Source: Chitinophagaceae bacterium
Lineage (GTDB): Bacteria; Bacteroidota; Bacteroidia; Chitinophagales; Chitinophagaceae
DNA length: 64,000 bases
Assembly (NCBI GenBank): GCA_947454235.1
Contig: CANGIY010000014.1
Coordinates: forward strand, 47,330 to 111,329
Direction of reading: 5' to 3'
In this document: one piece after another, positions 27,041-35,910 of the stretch
Position numbering within the stretch: position 1 is the first letter of the stretch
Layout: each line of letters starts with the position of its first letter
Translations under genes and position numbers: made by a program
Notes under the pieces: model-generated
What the model was told of the DNA's origin: nothing
The model's input: only the letters and a program-made list of their open reading frames with translations
Databases searched by the model: none

Positions 27041-28342
27041 TTATTCTTCAATAACCTCAACGCGTTTTACAATACGCTCACCGTTTTCAAACTCGAAGCG
27101 AAGCAAATACATACCAGCGCCTAGCTGTGGTGCTGAAAAACTTTGATTTGCTGTGAATTTACCTGCTTGAAGATTTTTTATCACCAGCGCACGACCTTGA
27201 AAGTCAATCAGACTTACTAATACATTTTTATTGGTGTTCGGAATTTCAAAACGGATGTCTGAACTTGGAGCAGGGTTTGGTGCAACAATCACTTCGTTTG
27301 ATGCAACATTCTCTTCAATTACTGCTGTAGGTATATACTCTGTAGCACCTGTAGGAACTGTGTTATGTCCACCAGTCATGCCAATATCAGTAGTTACTAC
27401 ATTACCATAATAGGTCGGTCCAAGGATGAACGGATATTGCGGTGTGCCAGTGCTATCAATGGTAACGAAGTAAGCATAAGTGCCAGAGGGATATTCGGGT
27501 GTTTTGCACCAACGACCGTTATGCTGATCGAGGTCTCCCGCACCTGGCGTATAAACAAAGTCTTCAATGAATGTACCAGCCGCATAAGCTGACATAGTTG
27601 GCCCACCTGAGCGGGTAGTTGCTGTTGTAAGCACATAGCTGCTGCGCATTCTTCTTATTGCACCTGTTCCATTGGTGTCAGAATAGGCGTATGCCCCGTA
27701 AACAGGGTAGCCATCAAATGCATAACCAATGATTGGCGAATGCACAGTTGTTGCAGTAGCATCATAAATGCATGTAGGGTTCACGTGGTTGTGGTAACTA
27801 CCTCCCTGGTCGGGGTGACCAAGGCAAGCGTCAAAGCTGGGCCCTTCGAAAAGGTATGCATTCCTGTTCCATTGTCCGGTTACACCAATAGTGTTACCGA
27901 AAGCATGTGTTGTTGTATCCCAGTAAAATCCGTCTTTAGGGTTGTACATGGTTACGCCATTAGACCACACACCGGCTTTGCCCATTGGTACTGCAGTTGG
28001 GGTGCCGGTATTGGGGGTAGGGTTCAACGGAATTTTTTCAACCAGGTTCTGGTCACTAGGTACGTTAGGGTTGCCAGGCCATGGCCCAATATTGTAACTT
28101 GGTATAGCCGCACATTTAATGTACACATCGGTTGTAGTATAGTACACATGCTGTATGTTAGCTGCAATTGTACCATAGTGTGCAGGAGTGCAACCCGAAC
28201 AATTATAACCTGTTAGTCCGGTACGATTTAAAACCCAACTGGTAATAGCAGGGCTTTGTGCCTGAGCATGTATTGAAAGGCCTGCAAAAGCGAGTGCAAG
28301 CCCCGAACGTAAAAGTGATTTTGAGTAAACAGAGTAGCCCAT
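27041..28342 (-). CDS. YHYH-domain secreted protein with T9SS type A sorting domain
   Basis: 433-residue protein with a signal peptide ending at HAQAQ. The central region carries the YHYH domain hallmarks: GGSYHNHVNPTC, PIIGYAFDGYPVYGAYAY and DLDQHNGRWCKTPEYPSGTYAYFVTID. The domain is common in planctomycete and Bacteroidota secreted proteins, with no proven activity. The last ~80 residues (VIVAPNPAPSSDIRF ... ERIVKRVEVIEE) form a T9SS type A sorting domain, so surface or extracellular location is predicted. Two cysteine pairs (CSGC and others) may form disulfides. Lies upstream of the di-haem peroxidase on the same strand. Confidence 0.9.
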   Translation of the reverse strand: MGYSVYSKSLLRSGLALAFAGLSIHAQAQSPAITSWVLNRTGLTGYNCSGCTPAHYGTIAANIQHVYYTTTDVYIKCAAIPSYNIGPWPGNPNVPSDQNLVEKIPLNPTPNTGTPTAVPMGKAGVWSNGVTMYNPKDGFYWDTTTHAFGNTIGVTGQWNRNAYLFEGPSFDACLGHPDQGGSYHNHVNPTCIYDATATTVHSPIIGYAFDGYPVYGAYAYSDTNGTGAIRRMRSSYVLTTATTRSGGPTMSAYAAGTFIEDFVYTPGAGDLDQHNGRWCKTPEYPSGTYAYFVTIDSTGTPQYPFILGPTYYGNVVTTDIGMTGGHNTVPTGATEYIPTAVIEENVASNEVIVAPNPAPSSDIRFEIPNTNKNVLVSLIDFQGRALVIKNLQAGKFTANQSFSAPQLGAGMYLLRFEFENGERIVKRVEVIEE

Positions 28343-28435
28343 AGTATTGGTTTTTTAAAGCTGTAGAAAATGGTTGATGGTATTTTGACGAAAGAAGCTG
28401 AAGAATCCTTCGTCACAGGGCGATATTTTTTTGAA

Positions 28436-29125
28436 TTATTTACCGATGGCTATTTCATCGGGCACAATCATACACGGAGAGTAATTGTTATTGGCTTCAT
28501 GCAACATCCCTAATGCATCTTCACGCCTTTTGTAGTCGCCCACTTTAAGTTTGTAATAGGGTGCTAAGTAAACAAGGTAAGTTTTTACGTTAGGGTAGTA
28601 GCGCATAAAATCGGCCTTGCGCCTGAGTGCTTCATCCCTGCTTTGTCCATTGTATATCTGAACTCTAAATCCCTTTCCTGCATATTTACCACCTCCGCTG
28701 CTTCCCTGAACTGCTTTGTGTGCATTCTGTTCGTCTTCGGTAGGCGCCTTTGTTTTCTGATTTTTCTTCAGTTTAGGGTCAGGCGTTTCTTTTTCCCGGT
28801 GTACGGGCTTTTCTACAACAGCCATTTTTATGGCTTTGCGTTCCGCTTCAATTTCTTTCTTGGTGGGTGGTTCGGGTGTATATTTTGTAGTTGAAAGCGT
28901 TGGAGAAATGGGTTTTATTTTTAGTTCTTCCTTATGTTCTTTTTTAGAGACCGCTTTAGGTTTTTTTTCTGCAACAGGGGGGGCAGCAACCTGCACAGGT
29001 TTCTTGCTTTTCAACAACAACGACAATCGTGGGTCAGAATGCAATGATACACCCTTCACAGATTGACCGTGAACCATACTGAAAAACGCGAATAATGAAA
29101 ATAGGAGGCAAAAAATGCGCTGCAT
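28436..29125 (-). CDS. Secreted SPOR-domain protein
   Basis: 229-residue protein from the ATG at 29125 (MQRIFCLLFSLFAFFS), with a signal peptide ending at VHGQ. A long Lys/Pro/Glu-rich linker (~30-155; KKPKAVSKKEHKEELK, repeats of K, E and P) leads to a C-terminal SPOR domain (~157-220: GKGFRVQIYNGQSRDEALRRK ... YLAPYYKLKVGDYKRREDA). SPOR domains bind denuded peptidoglycan glycans, often at division sites; here the length and secretion suggest a periplasmic wall-binding protein. A TACCTTTG -7 element is 6-13 bases before the start. Upstream ORF-track start rejected because it precedes the promoter. Confidence 0.87.
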   Translation of the reverse strand: MQRIFCLLFSLFAFFSMVHGQSVKGVSLHSDPRLSLLLKSKKPVQVAAPPVAEKKPKAVSKKEHKEELKIKPISPTLSTTKYTPEPPTKKEIEAERKAIKMAVVEKPVHREKETPDPKLKKNQKTKAPTEDEQNAHKAVQGSSGGGKYAGKGFRVQIYNGQSRDEALRRKADFMRYYPNVKTYLVYLAPYYKLKVGDYKRREDALGMLHEANNNYSPCMIVPDEIAIGK

Positions 29126-29130
29126 TGTCA

Positions 29131-29138
29131 CAAAGGTA
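29131..29138 (-). promoter_or_regulatory. Putative -7 element for the SPOR gene (TACCTTTG on minus)
   Basis: CAAAGGTA on the plus strand reads TACCTTTG on the minus strand, fitting TAnnTTTG directly upstream of the gene. It would give a very short or leaderless transcript. Confidence 0.35.
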
Positions 29139-29195
29139 TATAATTGCCATATCACTTTAGTGTTATGAACCCATTAACCAGCATATTTTAACCAA

Positions 29196-30695
29196 TTACA
29201 GTTCTTTTCTTAGGCGCGCAACCGGTATGTTGAGCTGTTCGCGGTACTTGGCAACAGTTCTGCGGGCAATATTATAGCCTTTCTCAGAGAGCATTTCGGT
29301 CAATTGTTCGTCTGATAGCGGTTTATGCTTGTCTTCATTGGCCACCATGTCGCCAAGTAACATTTTAACTTCTCTGGTCGATACTTCCTCTCCGCTATCG
29401 GTTTGCAGTGCCTCCGAGAAAAAGTATTTTAATTTGTAGGTGCCATATTCTGTTTGAACAAACTTACTATTCGCCACCCTTGAAACTGTTGAAACGTCAA
29501 GGTCGGTCACATTGGCAATATCCTTCAAAATCATTGGGCGAAGATTAGATTCATCGCCCGTTAGGAAGAATTCTTTTTGGAAATTGAGGATTGCCTGCAT
29601 GGTGTGTAATAAAGTGTGCTGGCGCTGCTTAATAGCATCAATGAACCACTTTGCAGCATCAAGTTTTTGCTTGATGAACATCACCGCTTCTTTTTGCTTC
29701 TTATCTTTCGACTTGTTGCGTTCGTAAGACCTTAGCATTTCTTTATATCCGTCAGAAACACGCAACTCCGGTGCATTTTTAGAATTAAGTGTGAGCTCTA
29801 AAATGCTATTGTTGTTGAAAACGAAAAAGTCTGGGATAATATAGCTTTCGGCCTTGTTCAACACTGCAAACGTAGATCCCGGTTTAGGGTTCAGTTTAAT
29901 GATGATGTTGATGATGTTTTTGATGTCAGCATCATTCAAACCAAGCAGCTTCTGAATTTTTTCGTAGTGTTTTCTAATAAACTCGTCATAGTATTTCTCC
30001 AATACTATAATCGCTTTTGCAACGTGGTCGGAAGGCGTCATGCGCTTCAATTGCAAAATCAAGCATTCCTTTAAGTCCCAAACACAAACTCCCGGTGGGT
30101 CAAATTGTTGAATCTTGTGGATGATAGCATTTATTTCTTCTTCGCTGCAATCCAGATTTCTCCCAAACGCAAGGTCGTCAACCAATGCAGTCAGTTCGCG
30201 CCTTAAATAACCATCTTCGTCAATACTGCCTATAACTTGCTCTGCTATAACTTGTTCTTTTTCTGTCAGCACCAGCATTCCCAATTGGTCAATGAGGTAG
30301 TCGTGGAAATTATTTTCAATGCGTGCCGGCGTTACTTGCCTGTCGCTATCGCCGCCGTGGTAGTCATCGCCATAGTCGTAGCCACGTTCGCCATCGTCTT
30401 CACTGCGTAAAAAATCGTCGAAATCTATTTTCTCGGCTGTATCATCGCTCAATTCTACTTCTTCGCCATCTTCACCAAAGTCACTTTCGTCGCCGTCTTT
30501 ATCGTGGTCGTCAAGGTCATATTCCGAACCAGCCTCCGGCTGTGCCAGCTCATTTTCAAGCGCAGGGTTTTCTTCAAGTTCTTCCTGTATTCTTTCTTCT
30601 AGGCTGGCAGTAGGTATTTGCAGCAATTTCATCATCTGAATTTGCTGAGGTGATAATTTTTGAAGCAGCTTTAATTGATTCGACTGACGTAGCAT
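29196..30695 (-). CDS. rpoN: RNA polymerase sigma-54 factor (RpoN)
   Basis: 499-residue alternative sigma factor that directs RNA polymerase to -24/-12 promoters activated by enhancer-binding proteins. The N-terminal activator-interacting region has LRQSNQLKLLQKLSPQQIQMMKLLQIP and EELEENPALE. An acidic Asp/Glu/Gly-rich region II follows (~55-115). The core-binding domain contains DPPGVCVWDLKECLILQL, and the C-terminus carries the HTH and the RpoN box ARRTVAKYREQLNIPVARLR. Length and order are normal. A TACTTTTG -7 element lies 24-31 bases upstream. Bacteroidota RpoN is of this size; its regulon is not visible here. Confidence 0.97.
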   Translation of the reverse strand: MLRQSNQLKLLQKLSPQQIQMMKLLQIPTASLEERIQEELEENPALENELAQPEAGSEYDLDDHDKDGDESDFGEDGEEVELSDDTAEKIDFDDFLRSEDDGERGYDYGDDYHGGDSDRQVTPARIENNFHDYLIDQLGMLVLTEKEQVIAEQVIGSIDEDGYLRRELTALVDDLAFGRNLDCSEEEINAIIHKIQQFDPPGVCVWDLKECLILQLKRMTPSDHVAKAIIVLEKYYDEFIRKHYEKIQKLLGLNDADIKNIINIIIKLNPKPGSTFAVLNKAESYIIPDFFVFNNNSILELTLNSKNAPELRVSDGYKEMLRSYERNKSKDKKQKEAVMFIKQKLDAAKWFIDAIKQRQHTLLHTMQAILNFQKEFFLTGDESNLRPMILKDIANVTDLDVSTVSRVANSKFVQTEYGTYKLKYFFSEALQTDSGEEVSTREVKMLLGDMVANEDKHKPLSDEQLTEMLSEKGYNIARRTVAKYREQLNIPVARLRKEL

Positions 30696-30718
30696 TTATC
30701 TTCTGTTTGTGCTGTAGG

Positions 30719-30726
30719 CAAAAGTA
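30719..30726 (-). promoter_or_regulatory. Putative -7 element for rpoN (TACTTTTG on minus)
   Basis: CAAAAGTA on the plus strand reads TACTTTTG on the minus strand, fitting TAnnTTTG, 24 bases before the rpoN ATG. Confidence 0.45.
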
Positions 30727-30851
30727 AATTGAAAAGCACTTCAAAAACACTGCCACAAATATTTTGTGGGTATCGTTGTAACAATTGTGAAAACGTTTTT
30801 TTAGTTGGTCAGTTTGTCGTACCTTGTGTATTATCGCGACCGTTTACTGTC

Positions 30852-32063
30852 ATGCTAAAGAAACCACAAATTGCGCCGGGTATTTCCTATTTACCGTTAG
30901 AAGAAACTCTAATGGTGAAACCGCGAAAAAAACAGCTATTCATAGGTATTCCCAAAGAAACTTCATTTCAGGAAAATCGTGTGCCCCTTACCCCCGATGG
31001 CGTAAGTGTACTCATTAATCAGGGACATGAAGTTGTGGTTGAGCATGGGGCTGGCGAGGGCTCTTATTACTTCGATAACGACTATTCAGAGGCAGGTGCC
31101 CGAATTGTATACGATAAAGAACAACTTTACAAGGCAACAACCATCATTAAATCGGCACCTATTACCGATGAAGAAGTGGTGTTCATGCAAATGAATCAGG
31201 TGATATTGTCGCCTATTCACTTGCCGATGTTGCGTGCTGATTTAATACAACAATTAATTGCCAAGAAGGTAATAGCCATAGCATTTGAGTCCATTCGCGA
31301 CGATTTGGGGTCATCTCCTATTGTACGTTCAATGAGTGAGATTGCAGGTAACTATGCCATTCTTACCGCTGCCAGATACTTAGGGAATACTGATAACGGC
31401 AAGGGTGTTTTGCTGGGTGGCATCACTGGTGTGCCTCCTGCTGAAGTATTGATTATTGGTGCAGGGGTAGTGGCTGAATTTGCTGCACGGGCGGCACTGG
31501 GACTTGGAGCCAATGTGAAATTATTCGATAACTCTATTTACCGCCTTATGAAGTTGCAAAACAACATTGGGCGCAGGTGCTACACTTCAGTAATAGACCC
31601 AACGATACTGGCAGAAGAGCTTAAAAATGCGGATGTGGCAATAGGTGCTCTAAAGCCTGTTAACGGTGTTACACCAATGGTGGTAACCGAGCAAATGGTG
31701 AGCAACATGAAAGCCGGTTCGGTGATTATGGATGTGAGCATTGACCGTGGCGGCTGCTTTGAAACGTCGAGAGTAACAACCCACGAGAAGCCAATTTACA
31801 AGATGTACGATGTTATTCACTACTGTGTACCAAATATCGCTTCAGGAGTATCTCGTACAGCATCAATGGCTATTAATAATGTACTGATGCCAATTCTTCA
31901 AAATTGTGCTGAAACAGGCGGTTTTGAAGAAATTTTAGAGAAAAACGAGGGTATTAGGAATGGTGTTTACTTGTATAAAGGTGCTGTTACTAATGCACCA
32001 ATTGCTAAGAAATACGGCATGAAATTTACTGACCTCGATTTGTTATTTGCTGTACAAGGTTAA
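30852..32063 (+). CDS. ald: Alanine dehydrogenase
   Basis: 403-residue enzyme of the alanine dehydrogenase / PNT-N family, catalysing reversible NAD-linked oxidative deamination of L-alanine to pyruvate. N-terminal FIGIPKETSFQENRVPLTPD, the HGAGEGS glycine motif, YDKEQLYKATTIIKSAPIT, and the Rossmann segment IIGAGVVAEFAARAALGLGA are family hallmarks; the usual GxGxxG reads GxGxxA here. The start at 30852 (MLKKPQIAPGISYL) gives the ~40-residue N-terminal extension typical of Bacteroidota homologues; the ORF-track start is 41 codons earlier and unlikely. It is separated by one base from folB, so the two are almost certainly cotranscribed. Confidence 0.9.
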   Translation: MLKKPQIAPGISYLPLEETLMVKPRKKQLFIGIPKETSFQENRVPLTPDGVSVLINQGHEVVVEHGAGEGSYYFDNDYSEAGARIVYDKEQLYKATTIIKSAPITDEEVVFMQMNQVILSPIHLPMLRADLIQQLIAKKVIAIAFESIRDDLGSSPIVRSMSEIAGNYAILTAARYLGNTDNGKGVLLGGITGVPPAEVLIIGAGVVAEFAARAALGLGANVKLFDNSIYRLMKLQNNIGRRCYTSVIDPTILAEELKNADVAIGALKPVNGVTPMVVTEQMVSNMKAGSVIMDVSIDRGGCFETSRVTTHEKPIYKMYDVIHYCVPNIASGVSRTASMAINNVLMPILQNCAETGGFEEILEKNEGIRNGVYLYKGAVTNAPIAKKYGMKFTDLDLLFAVQG

Positions 32064-32064
32064 A

Positions 32065-32397
32065 ATGCTCACGGTATCGCTTCATAAAATACAATTGCAT
32101 GCGCCGATAGGCTTGCATGCACAAGAGCATGTTCTCGGCAACATTCTCGAGATTGATGTTGATCTCTTTTTACCCGCCGCTAAGCCGTGGCCTTATGCCG
32201 ATTACGGATTGATAAGGGCAGCAGCAGTTACAGTGTTTGAAAAAAGCGGCGAGCTGCTGGAAACCTTTGTGGCTGAACTGCATGAAGAACTCAAACGAGT
32301 TTTCCCTTTTTCTGAAAAAGTTAGGGTTGCAGTACGCAAGATGAACCCTCCATTGCCTGGAGTTACCGGTTATGCTCAAATTTGTTACGAAGCCTAG
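32065..32397 (+). CDS. folB: Dihydroneopterin aldolase (FolB)
   Basis: 110-residue FolB-family protein. It converts 7,8-dihydroneopterin to 6-hydroxymethyl-dihydropterin and glycolaldehyde in folate biosynthesis. Features: KIQLHAPIGLHAQEHVLGNILEIDVDL at the N-terminus, the DYGLIRAA segment corresponding to the family DTVNYA region, LETFVAELHEEL, and the C-terminal RKMNPPLPGVTGYAQI (family: RKPxPPIPGxxxxxxV). The ATG at 32065 lies one base after the ald stop, better than the ORF-track TTG-type start. Normal length for the family. No other folate genes are adjacent; the link with ald is by cotranscription only. Confidence 0.88.
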   Translation: MLTVSLHKIQLHAPIGLHAQEHVLGNILEIDVDLFLPAAKPWPYADYGLIRAAAVTVFEKSGELLETFVAELHEELKRVFPFSEKVRVAVRKMNPPLPGVTGYAQICYEA

Positions 32398-32561
32398 TAG
32401 CGATGAACAAATAAGGTATACCATCTTACTTGTTCTTTCCCATTTTTGCTTTGTTGAAAAAGTCCTTATTCCGAATACTTTCGGAAATCGGATTTTGCGC
32501 CTTGCAAATAAGATAAGTAACTGCGCAATTCGATACACTTTATTGATTCAACGTTCCTTAG

Positions 32562-33635
32562 TTATTTCTTCATTCTTTTTGCGCGCTCATATTGAAGTGG
32601 CCACATACCTTCATCTTCATTCATTTGAATAGCAGCGTGTAACGGAAAGTATGGGTCGCGGAGCATTTCGCGCGCCATGAAAATAAAATCTGCTTGTCCG
32701 TTTTGCAATATTTCCTCTGCTTGTTCAGCCTGAAAGATGATACCTACTGCCCCTGTTAGTATTCCAGTCTTACGAACTGCTTCCGCAAACGGAACCTGAT
32801 AGTTAGGGCGAGCAGGAATTTTAATATCGGGTAATATGGCGCCTGAGGAACAATCAACTACATCGACACCTAGTTCTTTTAAAATGGTACCAAGTTGAAC
32901 ACTATCGTCAATTGTCCAGCCGTTTTCGTGCCAGTCGCTGGCTGAGATGCGTACAAATAAAGGCATGTTTTCAGGCATTACGCCACGTAAAGTTTGTACA
33001 ATTTCCAGCAGAAGCCGGATTCTATTTTCGAAACTTCCTCCATATTCATCAGTTCTAAAATTGCTGAGTGGCGACATGAATTCGTGAATCAAATAGCCAT
33101 GTGCAGCATGTATTTCTATTACTTCAAATCCAGCGTCTATTGCTCTAATCGTTGCCTTTTTAAAGTCTTCGACAATACGTTTTATTCCATCGATATTGAG
33201 TGCTGCCGGGGTAGAATAGCTCGAACTGTACGCCACCGCACTTGGTGCAACTGTGTCCCAACCGCCATCGGCAGGGGAAATATACTTATCTCCGCACCAG
33301 GGTTGTGTTAGTGATGCTTTACGACCTGCATGTGCAAGTTGTATACCCGGTACTGTGCCGTTTTGGGTGATGAATTCAGTGATTCGTTGTAACATTGTTT
33401 TTTGCCCATCTTCCCACAAACCTAAATCGAACGGTGAAATTCTACCTTCCGGGCTCACTGCTACAGCTTCAGTAAATATGAGTCCGGCACCACCAACGGC
33501 CCTACTGCCCAGGTGCACAAGATGCCAGTCATTGGCATAACCATCTTTCGCTGAATATTGGCACATAGGCGAAACCACCAGTCTGTTTTTAAAGGTGACA
33601 TTTCTAACGGTGATTGGAGAGAACAGCAACGACAT
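32562..33635 (-). CDS. NADH:flavin oxidoreductase, old yellow enzyme (YqjM/NamA-like)
   Basis: 357-residue FMN-dependent ene-reductase of the YqjM subgroup, reducing the C=C bond of alpha,beta-unsaturated carbonyl compounds with NADPH. N-terminal RLVVSPMCQYSAKDG with the class-defining Cys25, substrate-binding HAGRKAS, catalytic EIHAAHGYLIHEFMSPLSN, the arginine segment SFENRIRLLLEI, and C-terminal FMAREMLRDPYFPL are all in place. Length matches YqjM-type enzymes. Single gene, convergent with folB over a ~165-base gap and divergent from exbD; no promoter call is made. Confidence 0.93.
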   Translation of the reverse strand: MSLLFSPITVRNVTFKNRLVVSPMCQYSAKDGYANDWHLVHLGSRAVGGAGLIFTEAVAVSPEGRISPFDLGLWEDGQKTMLQRITEFITQNGTVPGIQLAHAGRKASLTQPWCGDKYISPADGGWDTVAPSAVAYSSSYSTPAALNIDGIKRIVEDFKKATIRAIDAGFEVIEIHAAHGYLIHEFMSPLSNFRTDEYGGSFENRIRLLLEIVQTLRGVMPENMPLFVRISASDWHENGWTIDDSVQLGTILKELGVDVVDCSSGAILPDIKIPARPNYQVPFAEAVRKTGILTGAVGIIFQAEQAEEILQNGQADFIFMAREMLRDPYFPLHAAIQMNEDEGMWPLQYERAKRMKK

Positions 33636-33760
33636 TGAAAGTTTTTTTTTACAAAATTACGTTTGCTTTTATGGAATTTTTTAAGTGCCGCATCTTTTTA
33701 TCAAAGGGTCTTTTTATGGTATCAATCTAATCTCTCTACACACTTTTTAAATCTTTTTTT

Positions 33761-34300
33761 ATGGCTGAATTAATGGTAGCCCCCAAAGGGAAGGGGAGGC
33801 GTCGTGTGCATGCCTTAAAGGTCGACTTAACACCCATGGTCGATTTAGGATTTCTGCTGATTGCATTCTTTATGTTCACAACCTCATTGGCTCAAACCAA
33901 GGTGCGTCCAGTGAATGCGCCTGATAATCAGTCGGCAGTTGATCACCCCACAGCATGGCCCGAAGAAGCAACTATTACAATTATTCCTGTTGGGAATAAC
34001 ACATGTTACTACTACAACGGCGTATCAATTGACAACGCCCAACCAGTTGCTACTACACTTCCCGCGCTTTCAAAGTTATTGGTCGATAAAGCCGGTGCTT
34101 GTCGCGCATTTCCTACAACACTTTCAAAAGAGGCACACGAAGTTCATGTGCTTATTAAGCCCGGTACTAAAAGTTCTTATCAGGATCTAATCAACATTTT
34201 CGATGCTGTTGAAGTAGCAAAAACAGAACAATATGCCATTGTCGATTTTACTGCCGATGATTCTTTGATGTTGGTAAAAGCGGGCTATTCACTCAAGTAA
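33761..34300 (+). CDS. exbD: Biopolymer transport protein ExbD
   Basis: 179-residue inner-membrane protein of the TonB energising complex (ExbB-ExbD-TonB), which uses the proton gradient to power outer-membrane transport. A short cytoplasmic arm is followed by the single transmembrane helix with the proton-channel Asp (LKVDLTPMVDLGFLLIAFFM; family: D-x-x-P-M-V-D), then a periplasmic domain (~55-179) ending in DSLMLVKAGYSLK. No exbB (MotA/TolQ-type) gene precedes it; the upstream gene is divergent. It is followed by tonB after ~46 bases, so the two likely form an operon. Confidence 0.88.
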   Translation: MAELMVAPKGKGRRRVHALKVDLTPMVDLGFLLIAFFMFTTSLAQTKVRPVNAPDNQSAVDHPTAWPEEATITIIPVGNNTCYYYNGVSIDNAQPVATTLPALSKLLVDKAGACRAFPTTLSKEAHEVHVLIKPGTKSSYQDLINIFDAVEVAKTEQYAIVDFTADDSLMLVKAGYSLK

Positions 34301-34346
34301 ATCTATTCACTCAATTTATTCATAATCAACCCCAAAAAACAATTTT

Positions 34347-35150
34347 ATGGAAAAGGAACAATTGCTTAAAGCAGACTATCTGGACATTATTTTTGATAAC
34401 CGCAATAAAAAATATGGTGGTTATATTTTAAGAAGGCAATATGGTAATACTTCTCGGAAGGCATTATTGACAGTCGTATCAATAATTGCAGCATTTGCAT
34501 CACTTTCATTTGTGGGTAGCCATAATGAAGGAGCAAACTCACTCGTGAATAAAAAAGTGGTTGAAATAACAGATGTTCAACTCCCGCCTAAGCCACTTGA
34601 TCCCGTTAAGCCTCCGGTACAACCACCGGCAGCACAAAAGGAAATGCCAAAAGCTCAGATTAAAATGACTGAAATGAAGGTGGTGGACGATAATCATGTG
34701 AACGAACCTCCGGTCGAAATCAGCAAATTGAATAATGCAGTTGTAGGTAAAATGAATGCAACAGGAGATTCAATGGGTTCTGACATTTCTCTGCCAAAAG
34801 GAAAACCTGAAATTGCGGGATTTGTTGATGTACCTAAAAATGACAAACCTTATTTTGTTGTTGAGGTGATGCCAGAGTTTCAAGGTAGTTTAAGGGACTT
34901 TCTGTCTAAACATATTGTCTATCCCGAAGAAGCACGTTCAGCACATATTGAAGGTAGGGTAGCTATACAATTTGTGGTAAATGAAGACGGAAGCATTTCT
35001 GAAGCTAAAATTCTTAAAAGTGTGTGCAGTGCGCTTGATCTGGAAGCATTGCGTGTGGTAAAAAGTATGCCGGCATGGAAACCAGGTAAAATGAACGGAA
35101 AGGCAGTAAAAGTATATTTTACCCAACCCATTTCCTTCAAATTAGATTAA
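34347..35150 (+). CDS. tonB: TonB family energy transducer
   Basis: 267-residue TonB protein. Residues ~37-55 form the N-terminal membrane helix (ALLTVVSIIAAFASLSFVG), followed by a Pro/Lys-rich periplasmic linker (PPKPLDPVKPPVQPPA). The C-terminal TonB domain (~175-267) shows the pattern VVEVMPEFQGSLRDFLSKHI, YPEEARSAHIEGRVAIQFVV, NEDGSISEAKILKSV and WKPGKMNGKAVKVYFTQPI. The cytoplasmic start MEKEQLLKADYLDIIFDNRNKKYGGY is the usual Bacteroidota M56/TonB-family opening. It works with exbD upstream. A second TonB gene at the window end has a very similar C-terminal domain. Confidence 0.92.
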   Translation: MEKEQLLKADYLDIIFDNRNKKYGGYILRRQYGNTSRKALLTVVSIIAAFASLSFVGSHNEGANSLVNKKVVEITDVQLPPKPLDPVKPPVQPPAAQKEMPKAQIKMTEMKVVDDNHVNEPPVEISKLNNAVVGKMNATGDSMGSDISLPKGKPEIAGFVDVPKNDKPYFVVEVMPEFQGSLRDFLSKHIVYPEEARSAHIEGRVAIQFVVNEDGSISEAKILKSVCSALDLEALRVVKSMPAWKPGKMNGKAVKVYFTQPISFKLD

Positions 35151-35170
35151 GGGGTAAATTGCAGCTCAGT

Positions 35171-35824
35171 ATGGCTATCAAAGTCCTATTTTCTAAGTTA
35201 CCTTTCGATGTAAGTGAATACAGGATTGACTCGCTGGAAAAAAGTGTGGGTGCACAATGGCGTATAGGATTGCAAAGGGGCAGCGATTTAAAACAATATG
35301 GTCAGTCGCTTTTAGGTCGCAATTTGATAGAACGATTGGTGAACGAGCATTGTAGTTCTTGCACTGATTTATTCATCAATGATTGGGGGAAACCAATGCT
35401 TACAACAGCCGAATATTTTAGCATTGCTCATTCTGAAAATATAGTGGTTGCTGCCTTTTCTAAAACCTGCCCGGTTGGTATAGATGTAGAATGCGTGCGC
35501 TCGATTGAAGTAAATGACTATACCGACTACTTTACGGCTGGTGAAATGGCTTCTTTTGCAGGATTCGCCGGGCAGTATAATTTTTATAGTAGTTGGACTG
35601 CCAAGGAGGCTATTGCAAAAGCAATTGGCGAAGGAATGAATATCGATTTTCGACAAATGGCCCCAATTGAAAATGGACTTTACGAATATCGCGCAGAAAA
35701 ATGGAAAACAGATTCAGTTAAAATTGGGGCAGATATTGTGTGTAAATTGGCAGTTCAATACGCCTGCCAGGATCAGGAGTTTGAGGTGAATTTCATTAAT
35801 TGGACTTCATTGTTGGTTAAATAA
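35171..35824 (+). CDS. 4'-phosphopantetheinyl transferase (Sfp-type)
   Basis: 217-residue transferase that attaches the phosphopantetheine arm of CoA to a serine of acyl- or peptidyl-carrier proteins. The core Sfp/AcpT-type residues are seen: GIDVECVRSIEV with the metal-binding Asp/Glu, DYFTAGE, and WTAKEAIAKAIGEGM (family: W-x-x-K-E-A-x-x-K). The ATG at 35171 (MAIKVLFSKL) is preferred over the TTG at 35159. It lies ~20 bases after the tonB stop, so it may be read with exbD-tonB. A beta-ketoacyl synthase gene (54588) lies far off, so the carrier partner is not visible here. Confidence 0.87.
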   Translation: MAIKVLFSKLPFDVSEYRIDSLEKSVGAQWRIGLQRGSDLKQYGQSLLGRNLIERLVNEHCSSCTDLFINDWGKPMLTTAEYFSIAHSENIVVAAFSKTCPVGIDVECVRSIEVNDYTDYFTAGEMASFAGFAGQYNFYSSWTAKEAIAKAIGEGMNIDFRQMAPIENGLYEYRAEKWKTDSVKIGADIVCKLAVQYACQDQEFEVNFINWTSLLVK

Positions 35825-35910
35825 ACCTACTTGCTAAAAAATATCCAAAATTTTCTCCATTTTAGCGGTCGAAATCAATTATTGCCTAATTTTAGACAAA
35901 CAATTCGAAT

